From positions 124,001-188,000 of the forward strand of contig CAWDIB010000004.1 in NCBI GenBank assembly GCA_963802275.1: a stretch of 64,000 nt of DNA, read 5' to 3'. The notes under the pieces are model-generated. The model was not told where the DNA came from. It worked only from the letters and a program-made list of their open reading frames with translations, and ran no database searches. A program made the position numbers and the translations under genes. This document shows positions 34,495-44,480 of this stretch, piece after piece. The stretch's first letter is position 1. Every line of letters starts with the position of its first letter. This stretch comes from CAZMZW01 sp963802275 (lineage in GTDB: Bacteria; Chloroflexota; Anaerolineae; Anaerolineales; Anaerolineaceae).

Positions 34495-36300
34495 ATGAAT
34501 GAAAAAATCGTTAATGATTTCAGCATCACTTTTTCCACCATTAATGGTTCGGGGAGCGCAACAGCCAACAATATAATATTAAAAGCAATTTTTACAATGG
34601 GAATCCCCGTTTCGGGGAAGAACATCTTTCCATCCAATATTCAGGGAATGCCCACCTGGTATACGATCAGAGTAAATAAAGAAGGTTTTCTAGGTAGGAA
34701 GGAAAATAATAACATCCTGGTTGCCATGAATCCGGCAACCATTCAAGATGATATCAATAAACTGACTGACGAGAGTGTGGTTCTTTTCGATGCAAATATC
34801 AAATTACCGTCTTTACGGTCTGGGATAAAAGTTTATACAATGCCAATTGAAAAAATATTGCAAGAAGGGGAGGTCTTGCCGAACCTTAAGGTCTTCCTGG
34901 CAAACATCGTTTATGTGGGAATCTTATCAAACCTCCTTCAAATAAGTCCAAATTTGATTGTGGAACTATTGGCTGAACATTTCAAGGGTAGGGGGAAGGC
35001 ATTTGAAACCAATAAAAGAATCATAGAATTGTCCTTCGCCTGGGCTAAAAGTAATCTGCATAAAAATGATCCTTATGTTCTTGAGCTCATGCAGAAGAAA
35101 CAGGATTTGATTCTGGTAGACGGGAACACAGCTGCTGCGTTAGGGACAATCTATGGTGGGGTTCAATTCATCTCGTGGTATCCAATCACGCCTGCGACCA
35201 GCTTGCCCGAGTCATTGAATGAATACTTGCCTGTTCTGCGTAAGGATACAAAAAGTGGAAAAAACACCTACGTGTGCCTGCAGGCTGAGGATGAGTTGGC
35301 AGCCATTGGAATGGTAACTGGTGCAGGGTGGGCGGGATTAAGGTCCATGACTGCCACATCCGGACCCGGGCTCTGCCTGATGTCCGAATACCTGGGTTTG
35401 GCTTATTATGCAGAGGTTCCCATGGTGGTATGGGATGTTCAAAGGGTCGGACCAAGTACTGGTTTGCCAACCCGTACCTCACAGGGTGATTTATCATTCA
35501 GCTATTTTTTAAGCCATGGTGACACTGACTTTGTGATTCTAATCCCCGGTAATGTTAATGAGTGCTTCGAATTTGGATGGAGAGCTTTGGATATTGCCGA
35601 TGAACTTCAGACACCAGTAATTGTATTAAGTGACCTGGATCTGGGTATGAACGATTGGCAAACTCCAGCCTTTCAATACCCATCTGCACCAATCAACAAA
35701 GGAAAAATCATATGGGAAGATGACCTGAAAGATTTAATTGAGAGAAATGGTCATTGGGGGCGGTATGAAGATGTCGATGGGGATCATATCGCTTATCGGA
35801 CTCTACCAGGAAATCTTCATCCTGCATCAGCATATTTTACCCGCGGAACAGGTCATGACGATATGGCTCATTACAGTGAGGCGCCGGACATATGGGAAAG
35901 AAATCATCTTAGAATTAAACAAAAAATATTTGTTTCAAAGGAAAATTTACCCAAACCAATTTTGAATCCCAGGAATGGTTCAGAAGCTGGGATTATTTCT
36001 TTTGGTTCGAACGATGATGCAGTTCTTGAATGCTGTGATGTATTGGCAAAAAATGGATTTAATTGCGATTACCTGCGCATCCGAGCAATTCCATTTTGTG
36101 ACCAAGTGCAACAATTCTTGAATGATCACAAAAGCATCTTTGTTGTTGAAGCCAATCGGGATGGGCAAATGGCACAAATACTATGCGTCAACTTTCCACA
36201 GAGTGCACACAAAATATTATCCATAGCCCACATGGATGGACTCTCACTTAGTGCAGAATGGATCTATGAAAGAATCAACCAGAAAAGGGATATTAGTTGA
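34495..36300 (+). CDS. 2-oxoacid:acceptor oxidoreductase, gamma-alpha fusion subunit
   Basis: A 601-residue subunit of a ferredoxin-dependent 2-oxoacid oxidoreductase (2-oxoglutarate or related). Residues 1-195 are the gamma domain (INGSGSATANNIILKAI, GKNIFPSNIQGMPTWY). From 200 onward is the alpha (pyrimidine-binding) domain with WYPITPATSLPESL, ATSGPGLCLMSEYLGLAYYA and VGPSTGLPTRTSQGD, typical of KorA-type enzymes. The C-terminal domain II follows with GSNDDAVLE. The enzyme converts a 2-oxoacid and CoA to acyl-CoA, CO2 and reduced ferredoxin. The exact substrate is not decided by sequence. korB follows one base after the stop. Confidence 0.9.
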   Translation: MNEKIVNDFSITFSTINGSGSATANNIILKAIFTMGIPVSGKNIFPSNIQGMPTWYTIRVNKEGFLGRKENNNILVAMNPATIQDDINKLTDESVVLFDANIKLPSLRSGIKVYTMPIEKILQEGEVLPNLKVFLANIVYVGILSNLLQISPNLIVELLAEHFKGRGKAFETNKRIIELSFAWAKSNLHKNDPYVLELMQKKQDLILVDGNTAAALGTIYGGVQFISWYPITPATSLPESLNEYLPVLRKDTKSGKNTYVCLQAEDELAAIGMVTGAGWAGLRSMTATSGPGLCLMSEYLGLAYYAEVPMVVWDVQRVGPSTGLPTRTSQGDLSFSYFLSHGDTDFVILIPGNVNECFEFGWRALDIADELQTPVIVLSDLDLGMNDWQTPAFQYPSAPINKGKIIWEDDLKDLIERNGHWGRYEDVDGDHIAYRTLPGNLHPASAYFTRGTGHDDMAHYSEAPDIWERNHLRIKQKIFVSKENLPKPILNPRNGSEAGIISFGSNDDAVLECCDVLAKNGFNCDYLRIRAIPFCDQVQQFLNDHKSIFVVEANRDGQMAQILCVNFPQSAHKILSIAHMDGLSLSAEWIYERINQKRDIS

Positions 36301-36301
36301 A

Positions 36302-37357
36302 ATGACTATTCAGGGAATAACTAAAACCAACCAGATTGGATTAAATCGCAGCGATTACCTGGGAGAAACCAGCACCTTATGTAAAGGCTGTGGACATAAC
36401 TCCATTGCCAATATGATCATTACAGCTTGCTTCGAAATGGGCATTCAACCCGAAAAACTGGTTAAATTCAGCGGAATCGGTTGTTCCAGTAAAAGCCCGG
36501 CTTATTTTCTAAATCGTTCATTTGGTTTCAATGGCTTACATGGCAGAATGCCATCACTTGCAACTGGGGCTCTTTTTGCGGATCACACTCTTAAGGGGAT
36601 TGGTGTAAGCGGTGATGGCGACACGGCAAATATTGGCCTTGGCCAATTCAAACATCTTGCCCGGCGGAATATGCCCATGGTCTATATCGTTGAAAACAAT
36701 GGGGTGTATGGTTTAACAAAAGGTCAATTCTCGGCTACGGCTGAAGTAGGTCTTGAATTAAAAAGGCAAGGGATCAATATTTATCTGCCCATAGATATTT
36801 CCATTGAAGCCATCGCATCCAATGCAACCTTCGTTGCCAGGGGTTTTGCCGGTGACCCCAAGCAATTAAAGGATTTGTTGAAAGCTGCTCTCAGTCATAA
36901 CGGCATAGCTGTTTTGGATATTATCAGTCCATGTGTGACATTCAACAACCAGGATAATTCACTTCATTCCTACTCGTGGGGGAAAGGTCACGAAGACCCG
37001 TTGCATGAGCTTGAATTTGTTCCTGCCAGGGATGAAATTACCATTGAAGATTTTGAAAAAGGCACCACCCGCGAGGTGACTTTGCATGATGGTTCAATCA
37101 TCATTTTAAAAAAATTAGATAAAAACTATGACCCAACCAATCGCAACCAGGCATTAAGAATGATGGAAGAAGCAGTCAGGGAAAATATGCTGGTGACCGG
37201 TTTAATTTATGTGAATCCAAAAACCAAAAATCTCATTGCATTGAGCAACCTGGTGGAAATCCCCTTGAACCGATATCCGAAAGAGCAACTAAGACCCTCT
37301 AAAGAATCATTGGAAGAAATTAATAAAAATTATTCCTCACATCAGATTACGGCGTAA
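36302..37357 (+). CDS. 2-oxoacid:acceptor oxidoreductase, beta (TPP) subunit
   Basis: A 351-residue thiamine-diphosphate subunit. It has TLCKGCGHNSIANM near the N-terminus, FSGIGCSSKSPAYF, and the TPP/Mg signature GDGDTANIGLGQFKHLARRN (about residues 100-119) followed by ENNGVYGLTKGQ. The Cys pair of the N-terminal motif may take part in cluster binding. The ATG at 36302, directly after the alpha stop, is preferred to an upstream in-frame ATG that would sit inside korA. The last 11 bases overlap the 3' end of the convergent pyk gene. Confidence 0.9.
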   Translation: MTIQGITKTNQIGLNRSDYLGETSTLCKGCGHNSIANMIITACFEMGIQPEKLVKFSGIGCSSKSPAYFLNRSFGFNGLHGRMPSLATGALFADHTLKGIGVSGDGDTANIGLGQFKHLARRNMPMVYIVENNGVYGLTKGQFSATAEVGLELKRQGINIYLPIDISIEAIASNATFVARGFAGDPKQLKDLLKAALSHNGIAVLDIISPCVTFNNQDNSLHSYSWGKGHEDPLHELEFVPARDEITIEDFEKGTTREVTLHDGSIIILKKLDKNYDPTNRNQALRMMEEAVRENMLVTGLIYVNPKTKNLIALSNLVEIPLNRYPKEQLRPSKESLEEINKNYSSHQITA

Positions 37358-38801
37358 TTTTTTCACCAATGGTGTGTAATAATGCCAGATTGGCTGGACG
37401 AATGGCATTAATTGGAAAACCTGAAATAATCACCACTTTCTGTCCTGGCTGAAGGAAGGTACTCGCGAGGATTGTTTCTTCCACGTGACCTATCATTTCA
37501 TCAAGGGAAATCGAAAAAGGCACCAAGTAAGGAATCACCCCCCAAAGCAAGCCTAATTGTTGATAGGTTTTTTGAATCGGAGTAAAGGCGAAAATCGGCA
37601 CATCCGGCCTCATCTTGGCAATCAATCGTGCTGATCTTCCGGTCTGGGTAAAGACAGCGACACATCGTACTTCACGGTCATGCGCCAATTCACGCGCGGC
37701 ATAGGCCAACGCCATTGGGTCATCCATACGACCTTTTAATTCAGGGATAAAGAGATGCCCCCATTCGTGAAAATGAGATTCAGTTTCTTGAATTATTGCA
37801 TCCATCATGGATACGCTCTCGACTGGATAGGCACCGCTGGCAGTTTCTGCAGATAACATGACTGCATCCGTTCCATCTAATATAGCATTGGCAACATCTG
37901 ATGCTTCTGCACGGGTAGGGCGGGGATTCTTGACCATTGATTCCAACATTTGCGTGGCAGTAATGACCAATTTTGCCTTGAGATTGGCAGCATGGATGAT
38001 TTCTTTTTGGGCGATGGGCACCAGTGAAGGTGATGTTTCCACTGCTAAATCACCCCGTGCTACCATAACGCCATCCGCAGCATCAATAATCTCTTCCAGA
38101 TTTGAGATTGCTTCAGGCAATTCCAATTTTGCAATTATGGGCAGGAATTTATTTTCAGAGCTGTATTGTTTAACCGCACTACGGATTTTTTGAATATCCT
38201 CTGCAGTTCGTACAAAGGATACTGCCACCGCATCAATTCCATTTTTCAAACCAAACAGCAAATCAGCTTGATCCTTGCTAGTGAAGCCCGGAATCGTTAA
38301 TGCAGCACCAGGTAAATTGACTCCCTTGCGAGAAAAAAGCGTACCGCCGATCTCCACTTCAGCTGTAATTTCACCTACTTGGATCTTGACAATCCTTAAT
38401 TGAAGATTGCCATCATCCATGAGAATGCGACCTCCGGGTTGCAGGCCATTGATCACATCTGGAATATCCAGAGGAATAACTTTATCTGCTGATATATCCG
38501 ACTCTTCCTGCTCTATCCTTCTAAGACTGACAATATCCCCCGCCGAAAGCTGCATGCCGGATTTTGGCAATGTGCCTACTCGTAATTTTGGCCCTTGTAA
38601 ATCCTGCAAGATAGGAATGGCTTGATGTTTTTTTATAGAAATATCGCGCAGGATATTTATCTTTTGCAGGTGCTCTTCATGTGTGCCATGCGAGAAATTC
38701 AAGCGGGCAACATCCATACCAGCCTGGATCATTTTCTCAATGGTTGGTTGATCCGTGCTGCTTGGACCAAGCGTTGCTACAATTTTTGCTCTTTGGATCA
38801 T
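37347..38801 (-). CDS. pyk: Pyruvate kinase
   Basis: A 484-residue glycolytic enzyme that makes ATP and pyruvate from phosphoenolpyruvate. It opens with AKIVATLGPSSTDQPTIEKMIQ cut by the usual TIM-barrel pattern, DVARLNFSHGTHEEH, LQDLQGPKLRVG, the active-site block MVARGDLAVE and ITATQMLESMVKNPRPTRAEASDVANA. The C-terminal allosteric domain is present (VFTQTGRSARLIAKMRPDVPI). It lies 21 bases downstream of rocD in the minus-strand cluster. Confidence 0.97.
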   Translation of the reverse strand: MIQRAKIVATLGPSSTDQPTIEKMIQAGMDVARLNFSHGTHEEHLQKINILRDISIKKHQAIPILQDLQGPKLRVGTLPKSGMQLSAGDIVSLRRIEQEESDISADKVIPLDIPDVINGLQPGGRILMDDGNLQLRIVKIQVGEITAEVEIGGTLFSRKGVNLPGAALTIPGFTSKDQADLLFGLKNGIDAVAVSFVRTAEDIQKIRSAVKQYSSENKFLPIIAKLELPEAISNLEEIIDAADGVMVARGDLAVETSPSLVPIAQKEIIHAANLKAKLVITATQMLESMVKNPRPTRAEASDVANAILDGTDAVMLSAETASGAYPVESVSMMDAIIQETESHFHEWGHLFIPELKGRMDDPMALAYAARELAHDREVRCVAVFTQTGRSARLIAKMRPDVPIFAFTPIQKTYQQLGLLWGVIPYLVPFSISLDEMIGHVEETILASTFLQPGQKVVIISGFPINAIRPANLALLHTIGEKITP

Positions 38802-38822
38802 CTCAGCGCCTGAAAAAAAGAT

Positions 38823-40025
38823 TTATTCCATCAGTAATACTTCTCTGATCAACGGTAAAGCCCAGTCAATGACATCTTTCGTTATGACCAATGGCGGTGC
38901 AAAACGAATGATATTTTCATGAGTCTCCTTGGCTAGTATCCCTTTGGTTCTTAACTTCTCACAAAATCGCCTGGCTCCACCCGCCTTATCCTTTAATTCC
39001 ACACCAATCAGAAGACCCTTCCCACGAACATCTTTGATAAGTTTGCTGGGGATTTCCTCCAATTGATCCATAAAATATTCCCCCAATGTTGCCGCGTTTT
39101 CAATCAAACTTTCATCCGTTATGACTCTAAGTGCAGCTCGGGCAATGGCTGATCCTAATGGATTGCCACCAAAAGTGGAACCATGCTCACCGGGTTGGAA
39201 GAGACCCAAAATATTTTGATCGGTCATCACAGCCGAAACAGGGTAAAAACCGCCTGCCAATGCCTTCCCGATGATCATCACATCGGGTTTCACATCTTCA
39301 TGGTCACAGGCAAATAATTTCCCAGTTCTGCCCAGTCCAGTTTGAATTTCATCAGCGATGAACAAAACATTAGCCTCATTGCATATCGCGCGCACATCCT
39401 TAAGGTAACCCTTGGGTGGCATAATTACGCCATTTTCACCCTGGATTGGTTCAATCATGACACCTGCCGTATTTGGTGTTATTGCCCTCCGGATGGCTTC
39501 GGCATCCCCGTACGGCACGGAGATAAATCCAGGCGTCAGTGGACCAAAGTCTTTTTTATAAAGTTGCTCTGAGGAGAAAGAAATGACAGTAATAGTTCTG
39601 CCATGAAAATTTCCATCCGCAACAATGATCTCAGCCTGGCCGCGGGGAATTTTTTTGGCCTGATAACCCCATTTGCGGGTGATCTTGATGGCAGTTTCCA
39701 CTGCCTCCGCTCCACTATTCATCATCAGGAATTTCTCATACTTGGTTATTTTTGAAAGATCCTGGTAAAGCAACGCCAATTGATCATTGCGAAATGCCCT
39801 GGATGTTAACGAAATTTTTTGTGCCTGGTCCATCATGGCTTGAAGAATTTTGGGATGAACATGCCCTTGATTCAAAGCTGAATAGGCACTTAAGCAATCA
39901 AGATACTTGTTCCCTTCCACATCATAAACCCACACACCTTGTCCCTTAACCAACACGACATCGAGTGGATGGTAATTGTGAGCCCCCAATTTATTTTCCA
40001 GTTCAATATATTCCGTTGAATTCAT
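38823..40025 (-). CDS. rocD: Ornithine--oxo-acid aminotransferase
   Basis: A 400-residue PLP enzyme that transfers the delta-amino group of ornithine to a 2-oxoacid, giving glutamate semialdehyde. NYHPLDVVLVKGQGVWV, CLSAYSALNQGH and SRAFRNDQL mark it as RocD rather than acetylornithine aminotransferase. The PLP region has NSGAEAVETAIK and IADEIQTGLGRTGK, and the lysine is in IIGKALAGGFYPVSA. It starts 3 bases after the argF stop, so the two enzymes that consume ornithine are made together. The context suggests arginine/ornithine catabolism or proline supply. Confidence 0.95.
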   Translation of the reverse strand: MNSTEYIELENKLGAHNYHPLDVVLVKGQGVWVYDVEGNKYLDCLSAYSALNQGHVHPKILQAMMDQAQKISLTSRAFRNDQLALLYQDLSKITKYEKFLMMNSGAEAVETAIKITRKWGYQAKKIPRGQAEIIVADGNFHGRTITVISFSSEQLYKKDFGPLTPGFISVPYGDAEAIRRAITPNTAGVMIEPIQGENGVIMPPKGYLKDVRAICNEANVLFIADEIQTGLGRTGKLFACDHEDVKPDVMIIGKALAGGFYPVSAVMTDQNILGLFQPGEHGSTFGGNPLGSAIARAALRVITDESLIENAATLGEYFMDQLEEIPSKLIKDVRGKGLLIGVELKDKAGGARRFCEKLRTKGILAKETHENIIRFAPPLVITKDVIDWALPLIREVLLME

Positions 40026-40028
40026 GTT

Positions 40029-40958
40029 CTATTCTTCTCCAAGTAATTTTACCAATATAGCTTTTTGGGCATGCAGGCGATTATGAGCTTGATTGAAGAT
40101 CGCAGATTGCGGACCATCTGCAACTTCATCGGTGACTTCCTGGCCGCGATGAGCGGGAAGGCAATGCATGAAAATTGCAGAAGGTTTGGCAAGCTTCATT
40201 ATCTTTTGATTGACCTGATACGGAGGAAAAACTTGTTCCCTTTTCTTGAATTCAGCTTCCTGACCCATACTGGTCCAGGTATCGGTATAGATCACATCCG
40301 CATCTTTGGCTGCTTCTTCCGGACTTCGCAGGAAATAGAGCTTGCTGCCACTTTGCTGGCAAAACTCCTGAGCTTTTTGCACAGCTTTTGGATTTATGTC
40401 ATATCCTTCCGGAGAGGCAATAACAAAATCCATTCCCAGCTTGGCCGATGCATGCATCAAGGATACGGCAACATTATTTCCGTCTCCAAGGTAAGCGATC
40501 CTTAATCCGCATAAGGTTTGGAATTGCTCTTGTATTGTCAAAACGTCAGCCATCGCCTGGCAGGGATGGTTATAATCGCTGAGACCATTGATAACCGGAA
40601 TTTCAGCCCATTTTGCCAATTCAATCACATGTTCATGTTCAAATACACGTGCCATGATTGCATGAACATAACCTGAGAGTACTCGGGCTACATCTGCTAT
40701 GGATTCACGCTTACCCAAACCGATCTCATCCGGTGAGATGAAGAGAGCATCACCGCCCAGATGACGCATGGCCATATCAAAACTGATGCGTGTCCGCAAA
40801 CTTGGTTTTGAAAAAATCATCGCCAGCACTTTATCTTTGAGCAGAGGGATGTTTCCACTCGAGAAATATTCCCGTTTCAATGCGATGGCAAGTTCCAATA
40901 TATTATGTAATTCTTCCGATGAATAATCTGAAACTGCTAAAAAGCCTTTTTTCATCAA
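40029..40958 (-). CDS. argF: Ornithine carbamoyltransferase
   Basis: A 309-residue enzyme that interconverts ornithine plus carbamoyl phosphate and citrulline. The carbamoyl-phosphate loop is SKPSLRTRISFD (about 50-61). Other motifs are MARVFEHEHV, DYNHPCQAMAD, the ornithine-binding DTWTSMGQE and the catalytic HCLPAHRG near the C-terminus. AGGAGG precedes the ATG. It lies between a small zinc-ribbon gene and rocD. It could be biosynthetic (ArgF) or catabolic (ArcB); coupling to rocD allows either. Confidence 0.95.
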   Translation of the reverse strand: MMKKGFLAVSDYSSEELHNILELAIALKREYFSSGNIPLLKDKVLAMIFSKPSLRTRISFDMAMRHLGGDALFISPDEIGLGKRESIADVARVLSGYVHAIMARVFEHEHVIELAKWAEIPVINGLSDYNHPCQAMADVLTIQEQFQTLCGLRIAYLGDGNNVAVSLMHASAKLGMDFVIASPEGYDINPKAVQKAQEFCQQSGSKLYFLRSPEEAAKDADVIYTDTWTSMGQEAEFKKREQVFPPYQVNQKIMKLAKPSAIFMHCLPAHRGQEVTDEVADGPQSAIFNQAHNRLHAQKAILVKLLGEE

Positions 40959-40975
40959 TCCTCCTGTTTATTAAT

Positions 40976-41200
40976 TTAATGATTGCATGATGCACATGAA
41001 CTTGCTGAGCAACCACAGCAACTGGGATTGTTTTTGGTTAATGACCCCGACTCATTTCTGATGAACACTTTAGACAACGCCCTTTTTGTTTTCCAACTAT
41101 TGCATGAAAAACAATTTATTGCTTCGTCCGCCTCTTCGTAAGAACGCTTGCATTCAAATGTTTCTCCACAATCCTGACAAGTGTACTCGTATGTGGGCAT
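40976..41200 (-). CDS. FmdB-family zinc-ribbon protein
   Basis: A 74-residue protein starting with the family signature MPTYEYTCQDCGETFE. It has a four-cysteine zinc ribbon (CQDC and CFSC), and the tail is rich in cysteine (CCGCSASSCASCNH), as in many FmdB-like regulators. It lies 17 bases upstream of argF and probably shares its transcript. The molecular function of the family is not established, and the name (regulation of formamidase) reflects only one member. Confidence 0.88.
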   Translation of the reverse strand: MPTYEYTCQDCGETFECKRSYEEADEAINCFSCNSWKTKRALSKVFIRNESGSLTKNNPSCCGCSASSCASCNH

Positions 41201-41300
41201 TCCATATCCTTTCTAACAACCAAGAATAATTTTACCTGATGGAAACCAGGATTGATGCTTCCTGCCTAATACTGGAATATTTTTCTGTTTATCACATTAC

Positions 41301-41945
41301 TCACTGACAAATGTAATTTAAATAAAATGCAGCAATTCCAAAGGCAATGGTCACATTAAAAGAACTTTTATTACCTTGCATGGGAATGCATACTATTTCA
41401 TCACAGATTTGTCTCACTTGAAGGTCAATGCCTGCCAATTCATTTCCAAGAACCAGAACCATTTCGGTTTTTAATGTTTGTGATCTCAATTCAAATATTG
41501 GCTTGCTCCCCTGACAACATTCAAGACCGATCAATAATTTACCCTCTTCTTTCAATTCTCCCGCTTTTAATAGACTGTTTGGGTAGTAACTCCAGGAGCC
41601 ATCTTTTTCTGCGCCAAGACCAGTTTTGCGAATTTTAGGATCATCTGGTGTTGCGGTAATCCCACATAGATAAACATGGTCAATTTTGAAACCATCAGCT
41701 GAGCGGAGAATTGAACCGACGTTATATACACTGCGAATATTATCCAAAAGAATACTCAGGTTGATCGGAATATTTTTCTTTTCTTTTGCTGGAAAAATGG
41801 CGTGTTCCTCATAATAGGAATAAACCTGCAACAACGGGGATTTGCATTTTGGACACCAACCAGGAATTACATCTTCTTTTATTGCGGGAAACCTCAATTG
41901 ACAGTCTGAATTAGTACATTGGAGAATTGTAAAATTATTCGCCAT
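41301..41945 (-). CDS. SPOUT (TrmH-type) RNA methyltransferase with N-terminal zinc ribbon
   Basis: A 214-residue protein. Residues 1-45 form a likely zinc ribbon (C10, C15, C31, C34: TNSDCQLRFP and GWCPKCKSP). From about 62 onward is a SpoU methylase with motif 1 LDNIRSVYNVGSILRSADGF, motif 2 LVLGNELAGI and motif 3 IPMQGNKSSFNVTIAFGIA, i.e. the trefoil-knot AdoMet site for ribose 2'-O methylation of tRNA or rRNA. The target is unknown. The zinc ribbon could help bind RNA. It follows the radical SAM pair on the minus strand at a distance of 11 bases. Confidence 0.88.
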   Translation of the reverse strand: MANNFTILQCTNSDCQLRFPAIKEDVIPGWCPKCKSPLLQVYSYYEEHAIFPAKEKKNIPINLSILLDNIRSVYNVGSILRSADGFKIDHVYLCGITATPDDPKIRKTGLGAEKDGSWSYYPNSLLKAGELKEEGKLLIGLECCQGSKPIFELRSQTLKTEMVLVLGNELAGIDLQVRQICDEIVCIPMQGNKSSFNVTIAFGIAAFYLNYICQ

Positions 41946-41956
41946 TGGTGATTTAC

Positions 41957-42598
41957 TTAATAGTGCAATCGTTCCCTTACTATACCGGTCATTGTAGGGT
42001 CGATACCGATCAATTGCAGAATATCTTCTGGTCTGCCGGTTTTTCCAGGCAAGTGTTTTAAATTCATCAGGATCTCAATCCGATTCAGGTCTGTAATATT
42101 TTGAATTTTCATACTATTGATTAGCTCACGAACATTGATCTGCCTGCCTCGTTTTTCAATCAAGGTTGAGGGTGCATTCAATAAATCATTTATCCTTTCT
42201 GATAGCTGACTGACTGATATGCATTGAATATTTTTGATCAAATAAGTAACTGAATTGACTCGATTTTGAAGAGAACTTTCATGAATATCCACTTTTTGCA
42301 CAGAATTCACATTTATACCCATCGGCAAATAATTATTGATATGTTCAAAAAAATTAGTTAAATCAATATTGCCGTGGAACCATATATCCACAATTTCTTC
42401 CAATCCCTCCATGCCTAGGGGCAGTGGTGCTGCTTGTTGAATTCGAGCTTGTGGATGAAATCCTTGTGAATAGGCAATTGCCAATCCAGCTCGTCGACAG
42501 GACCTTTCCCAAATTTTCTGAATATCCAATGTACCGGTGAACCTGATATTACCGGTCTTTTGGTAAACGAGCCTTAATCGAGTCAATTCTTCATTCAT
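41957..42598 (-). CDS. DUF2344 (TIGR03936) radical SAM-associated protein
   Basis: A 213-residue protein beginning MNEELTRLRLVYQKTGNIRF, with KIWERSCRRAGLAIAYSQGFHP and APLPLGMEGLEEIVDI, which mark the family that always accompanies, or is fused to, the TIGR03960 radical SAM protein. The ATG at 42598 overlaps the radical SAM stop by 8 bases. Longer in-frame readings lie inside that gene. The pair is thought to modify RNA or a protein, but the reaction has not been shown. Confidence 0.88.
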   Translation of the reverse strand: MNEELTRLRLVYQKTGNIRFTGTLDIQKIWERSCRRAGLAIAYSQGFHPQARIQQAAPLPLGMEGLEEIVDIWFHGNIDLTNFFEHINNYLPMGINVNSVQKVDIHESSLQNRVNSVTYLIKNIQCISVSQLSERINDLLNAPSTLIEKRGRQINVRELINSMKIQNITDLNRIEILMNLKHLPGKTGRPEDILQLIGIDPTMTGIVRERLHY

Positions 42599-44456
42599 TC
42601 GTTTGGAAAGGTTGATTGGTTCGGCATGAATATGAATAAGAAGCCTGAATTCCACACCCAAAACAACGTTCACGGCAATCCGGCCGGGTAATCCCATCTT
42701 TACTCATCTGATACTCTTGCAAGAGAATATCTTTTCTTACACCCGTGTGGATATGATCCCAGGGGAATGTTTCCAAATGGTTTCTTTCACGCAAGGCATA
42801 AAAAGCAGGATCAATGGCATTTTTATTAAATGAGTTTTTCCAAATTTGCCATTTAAATTGGTCATGCCAGGCATCGAATTTTGCACCATCTTTCCATGCA
42901 TCAAAAATTACCGCTGATAACCGCCTGTCCCCGCGTGACAAGGCCGCTTCCCATAAGGCACTATCATTATCTGACCAATTCAATTTAATACGCTTATACT
43001 TCAATTGGCTTCTAAGTAGGTTTTGCTTTGCAATAAGGGATTCCTGCCCCTCTTGAGACACCCATTGAAATGGGGTATGTGGTTTTGGGATGAAGGTATT
43101 GACACTAACGTGAATGGAGGCGCGGTTGCCAACTTCTTCAGTGCCGATTGCCAATACTGATCTACAAAGGGAACAAATAGCCTGGACATCTTCAATTGTT
43201 TCACCGGGAAAACCAATCATAAAATACAACTTAATCGTTTGCCAACGATGACGAAAAACCTCCCGAGCAACTGAAAATAATTGTTCAGCGGAAATTGGTT
43301 TGTTGATTCGGTTACGCAAATAATCCGAAGCGGCTTCGGGAGCGAACGTAAAACTGCCATGCCGATTACCTTGCAATCTGTCCATATGCTCAACTGAAAA
43401 AGTATCGATTCGTAATGATGGGAGCGATATGGTCAATTGCTGGGAAGAAAATTCCTTTGATAATGCGGTAATTAATTCTGATAATTGCGTATAGTCTGAT
43501 GAACTTAGCGATAAAAGTGATATTTCTTCAAAACCCGTGTTTTTAACCGAGGTTTTTACTGATGCCACGATTTCTTGTACTGTCCGCTCACGAACCGGGC
43601 GGTTAATCATCCCTGCCTGGCAAAAACGGCAACCACGCGTGCACCCTCGCATAATTTCAATGGAGATTCTGTTATGCGTTGTATCGATGTTTGGCACCAG
43701 GAATTTTACTGGAGCAGGGGGCAACGGCGCCACCATATTACGCTTTATAGAGGATGGAAATTTAATTTCCTTTACTACAAATTTTTTGATCGTATTATCG
43801 GGGGAGTATGTTACATCATAGAACTTGGGAACATAGATTCCATCCAACTGCGCAAGATTTTCAAGTAAGGTTAATTTTGATGTTTTTACTTTTTTCCATT
43901 CTTTTACCGAATCGATGATTTTACCTATTGCCGCTTCGCCATCTCCGATAACAAATGCATCAATGAATTGGTGCATAGGTTCCGGGTTGAAAGTTGAATT
44001 TCCGCCAGCGACCACCAATGGCATGTTCAATCCTCTATCATCACTCTTTATAGGAATGCCTGCCAAATCCAGAATATTCAAAACATTGGTATAAAGCGAT
44101 TCGTAAGGAATTGAAATCCCAACAAAATCAAAATCAATAAGCGCCCGCATACTTTCCAAGGAAAACAAGGGCAATTTGTTTTCACGCATTCTCGCTTCCA
44201 TGTCCAACCAGGGGCTGTAAACCCTCTCAGCCAAAGCATCTTCCCGATTATTTATGATTTCGTAGAGTATGGCCAAACCAAGATTTGAGAGACCGATTTC
44301 ATACACATCAGGGAAAACCAAAGCGATTTTTATCTCGATTTGATCCCAATTTTTCAACACCTGGTTAAATTCACCTCCCACGTATCTGCCAGGTTTCTGA
44401 ACCAGCGGTAAAACCGAACCTATTTTTTGGATGAATTCTGATCGTTTACTTATCAA
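42591..44456 (-). CDS. B12-binding-domain radical SAM protein (TIGR03960 type)
   Basis: A 621-residue protein. The N-terminal part is a B12-binding-like domain (VFPDVYEIGLSNLGLAILYE, FVGISIPYESLYTNVLNILD, GGNSTFNPEPM). The radical SAM core starts with IEIMRGCTRGCRFCQAG, whose three Cys bind the [4Fe-4S] cluster, and continues with SLLSLSSSDYTQLSEL and FAPEAASDYLRNRINK. A C-terminal extension carries a further Cys cluster (CRERCFGCGI). It is co-transcribed with the DUF2344 partner by start/stop overlap. The substrate is unknown. Confidence 0.93.
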   Translation of the reverse strand: MISKRSEFIQKIGSVLPLVQKPGRYVGGEFNQVLKNWDQIEIKIALVFPDVYEIGLSNLGLAILYEIINNREDALAERVYSPWLDMEARMRENKLPLFSLESMRALIDFDFVGISIPYESLYTNVLNILDLAGIPIKSDDRGLNMPLVVAGGNSTFNPEPMHQFIDAFVIGDGEAAIGKIIDSVKEWKKVKTSKLTLLENLAQLDGIYVPKFYDVTYSPDNTIKKFVVKEIKFPSSIKRNMVAPLPPAPVKFLVPNIDTTHNRISIEIMRGCTRGCRFCQAGMINRPVRERTVQEIVASVKTSVKNTGFEEISLLSLSSSDYTQLSELITALSKEFSSQQLTISLPSLRIDTFSVEHMDRLQGNRHGSFTFAPEAASDYLRNRINKPISAEQLFSVAREVFRHRWQTIKLYFMIGFPGETIEDVQAICSLCRSVLAIGTEEVGNRASIHVSVNTFIPKPHTPFQWVSQEGQESLIAKQNLLRSQLKYKRIKLNWSDNDSALWEAALSRGDRRLSAVIFDAWKDGAKFDAWHDQFKWQIWKNSFNKNAIDPAFYALRERNHLETFPWDHIHTGVRKDILLQEYQMSKDGITRPDCRERCFGCGIQASYSYSCRTNQPFQTNE

Positions 44457-44480
44457 AAGATTATTCTTGTGCTTCTTTCT

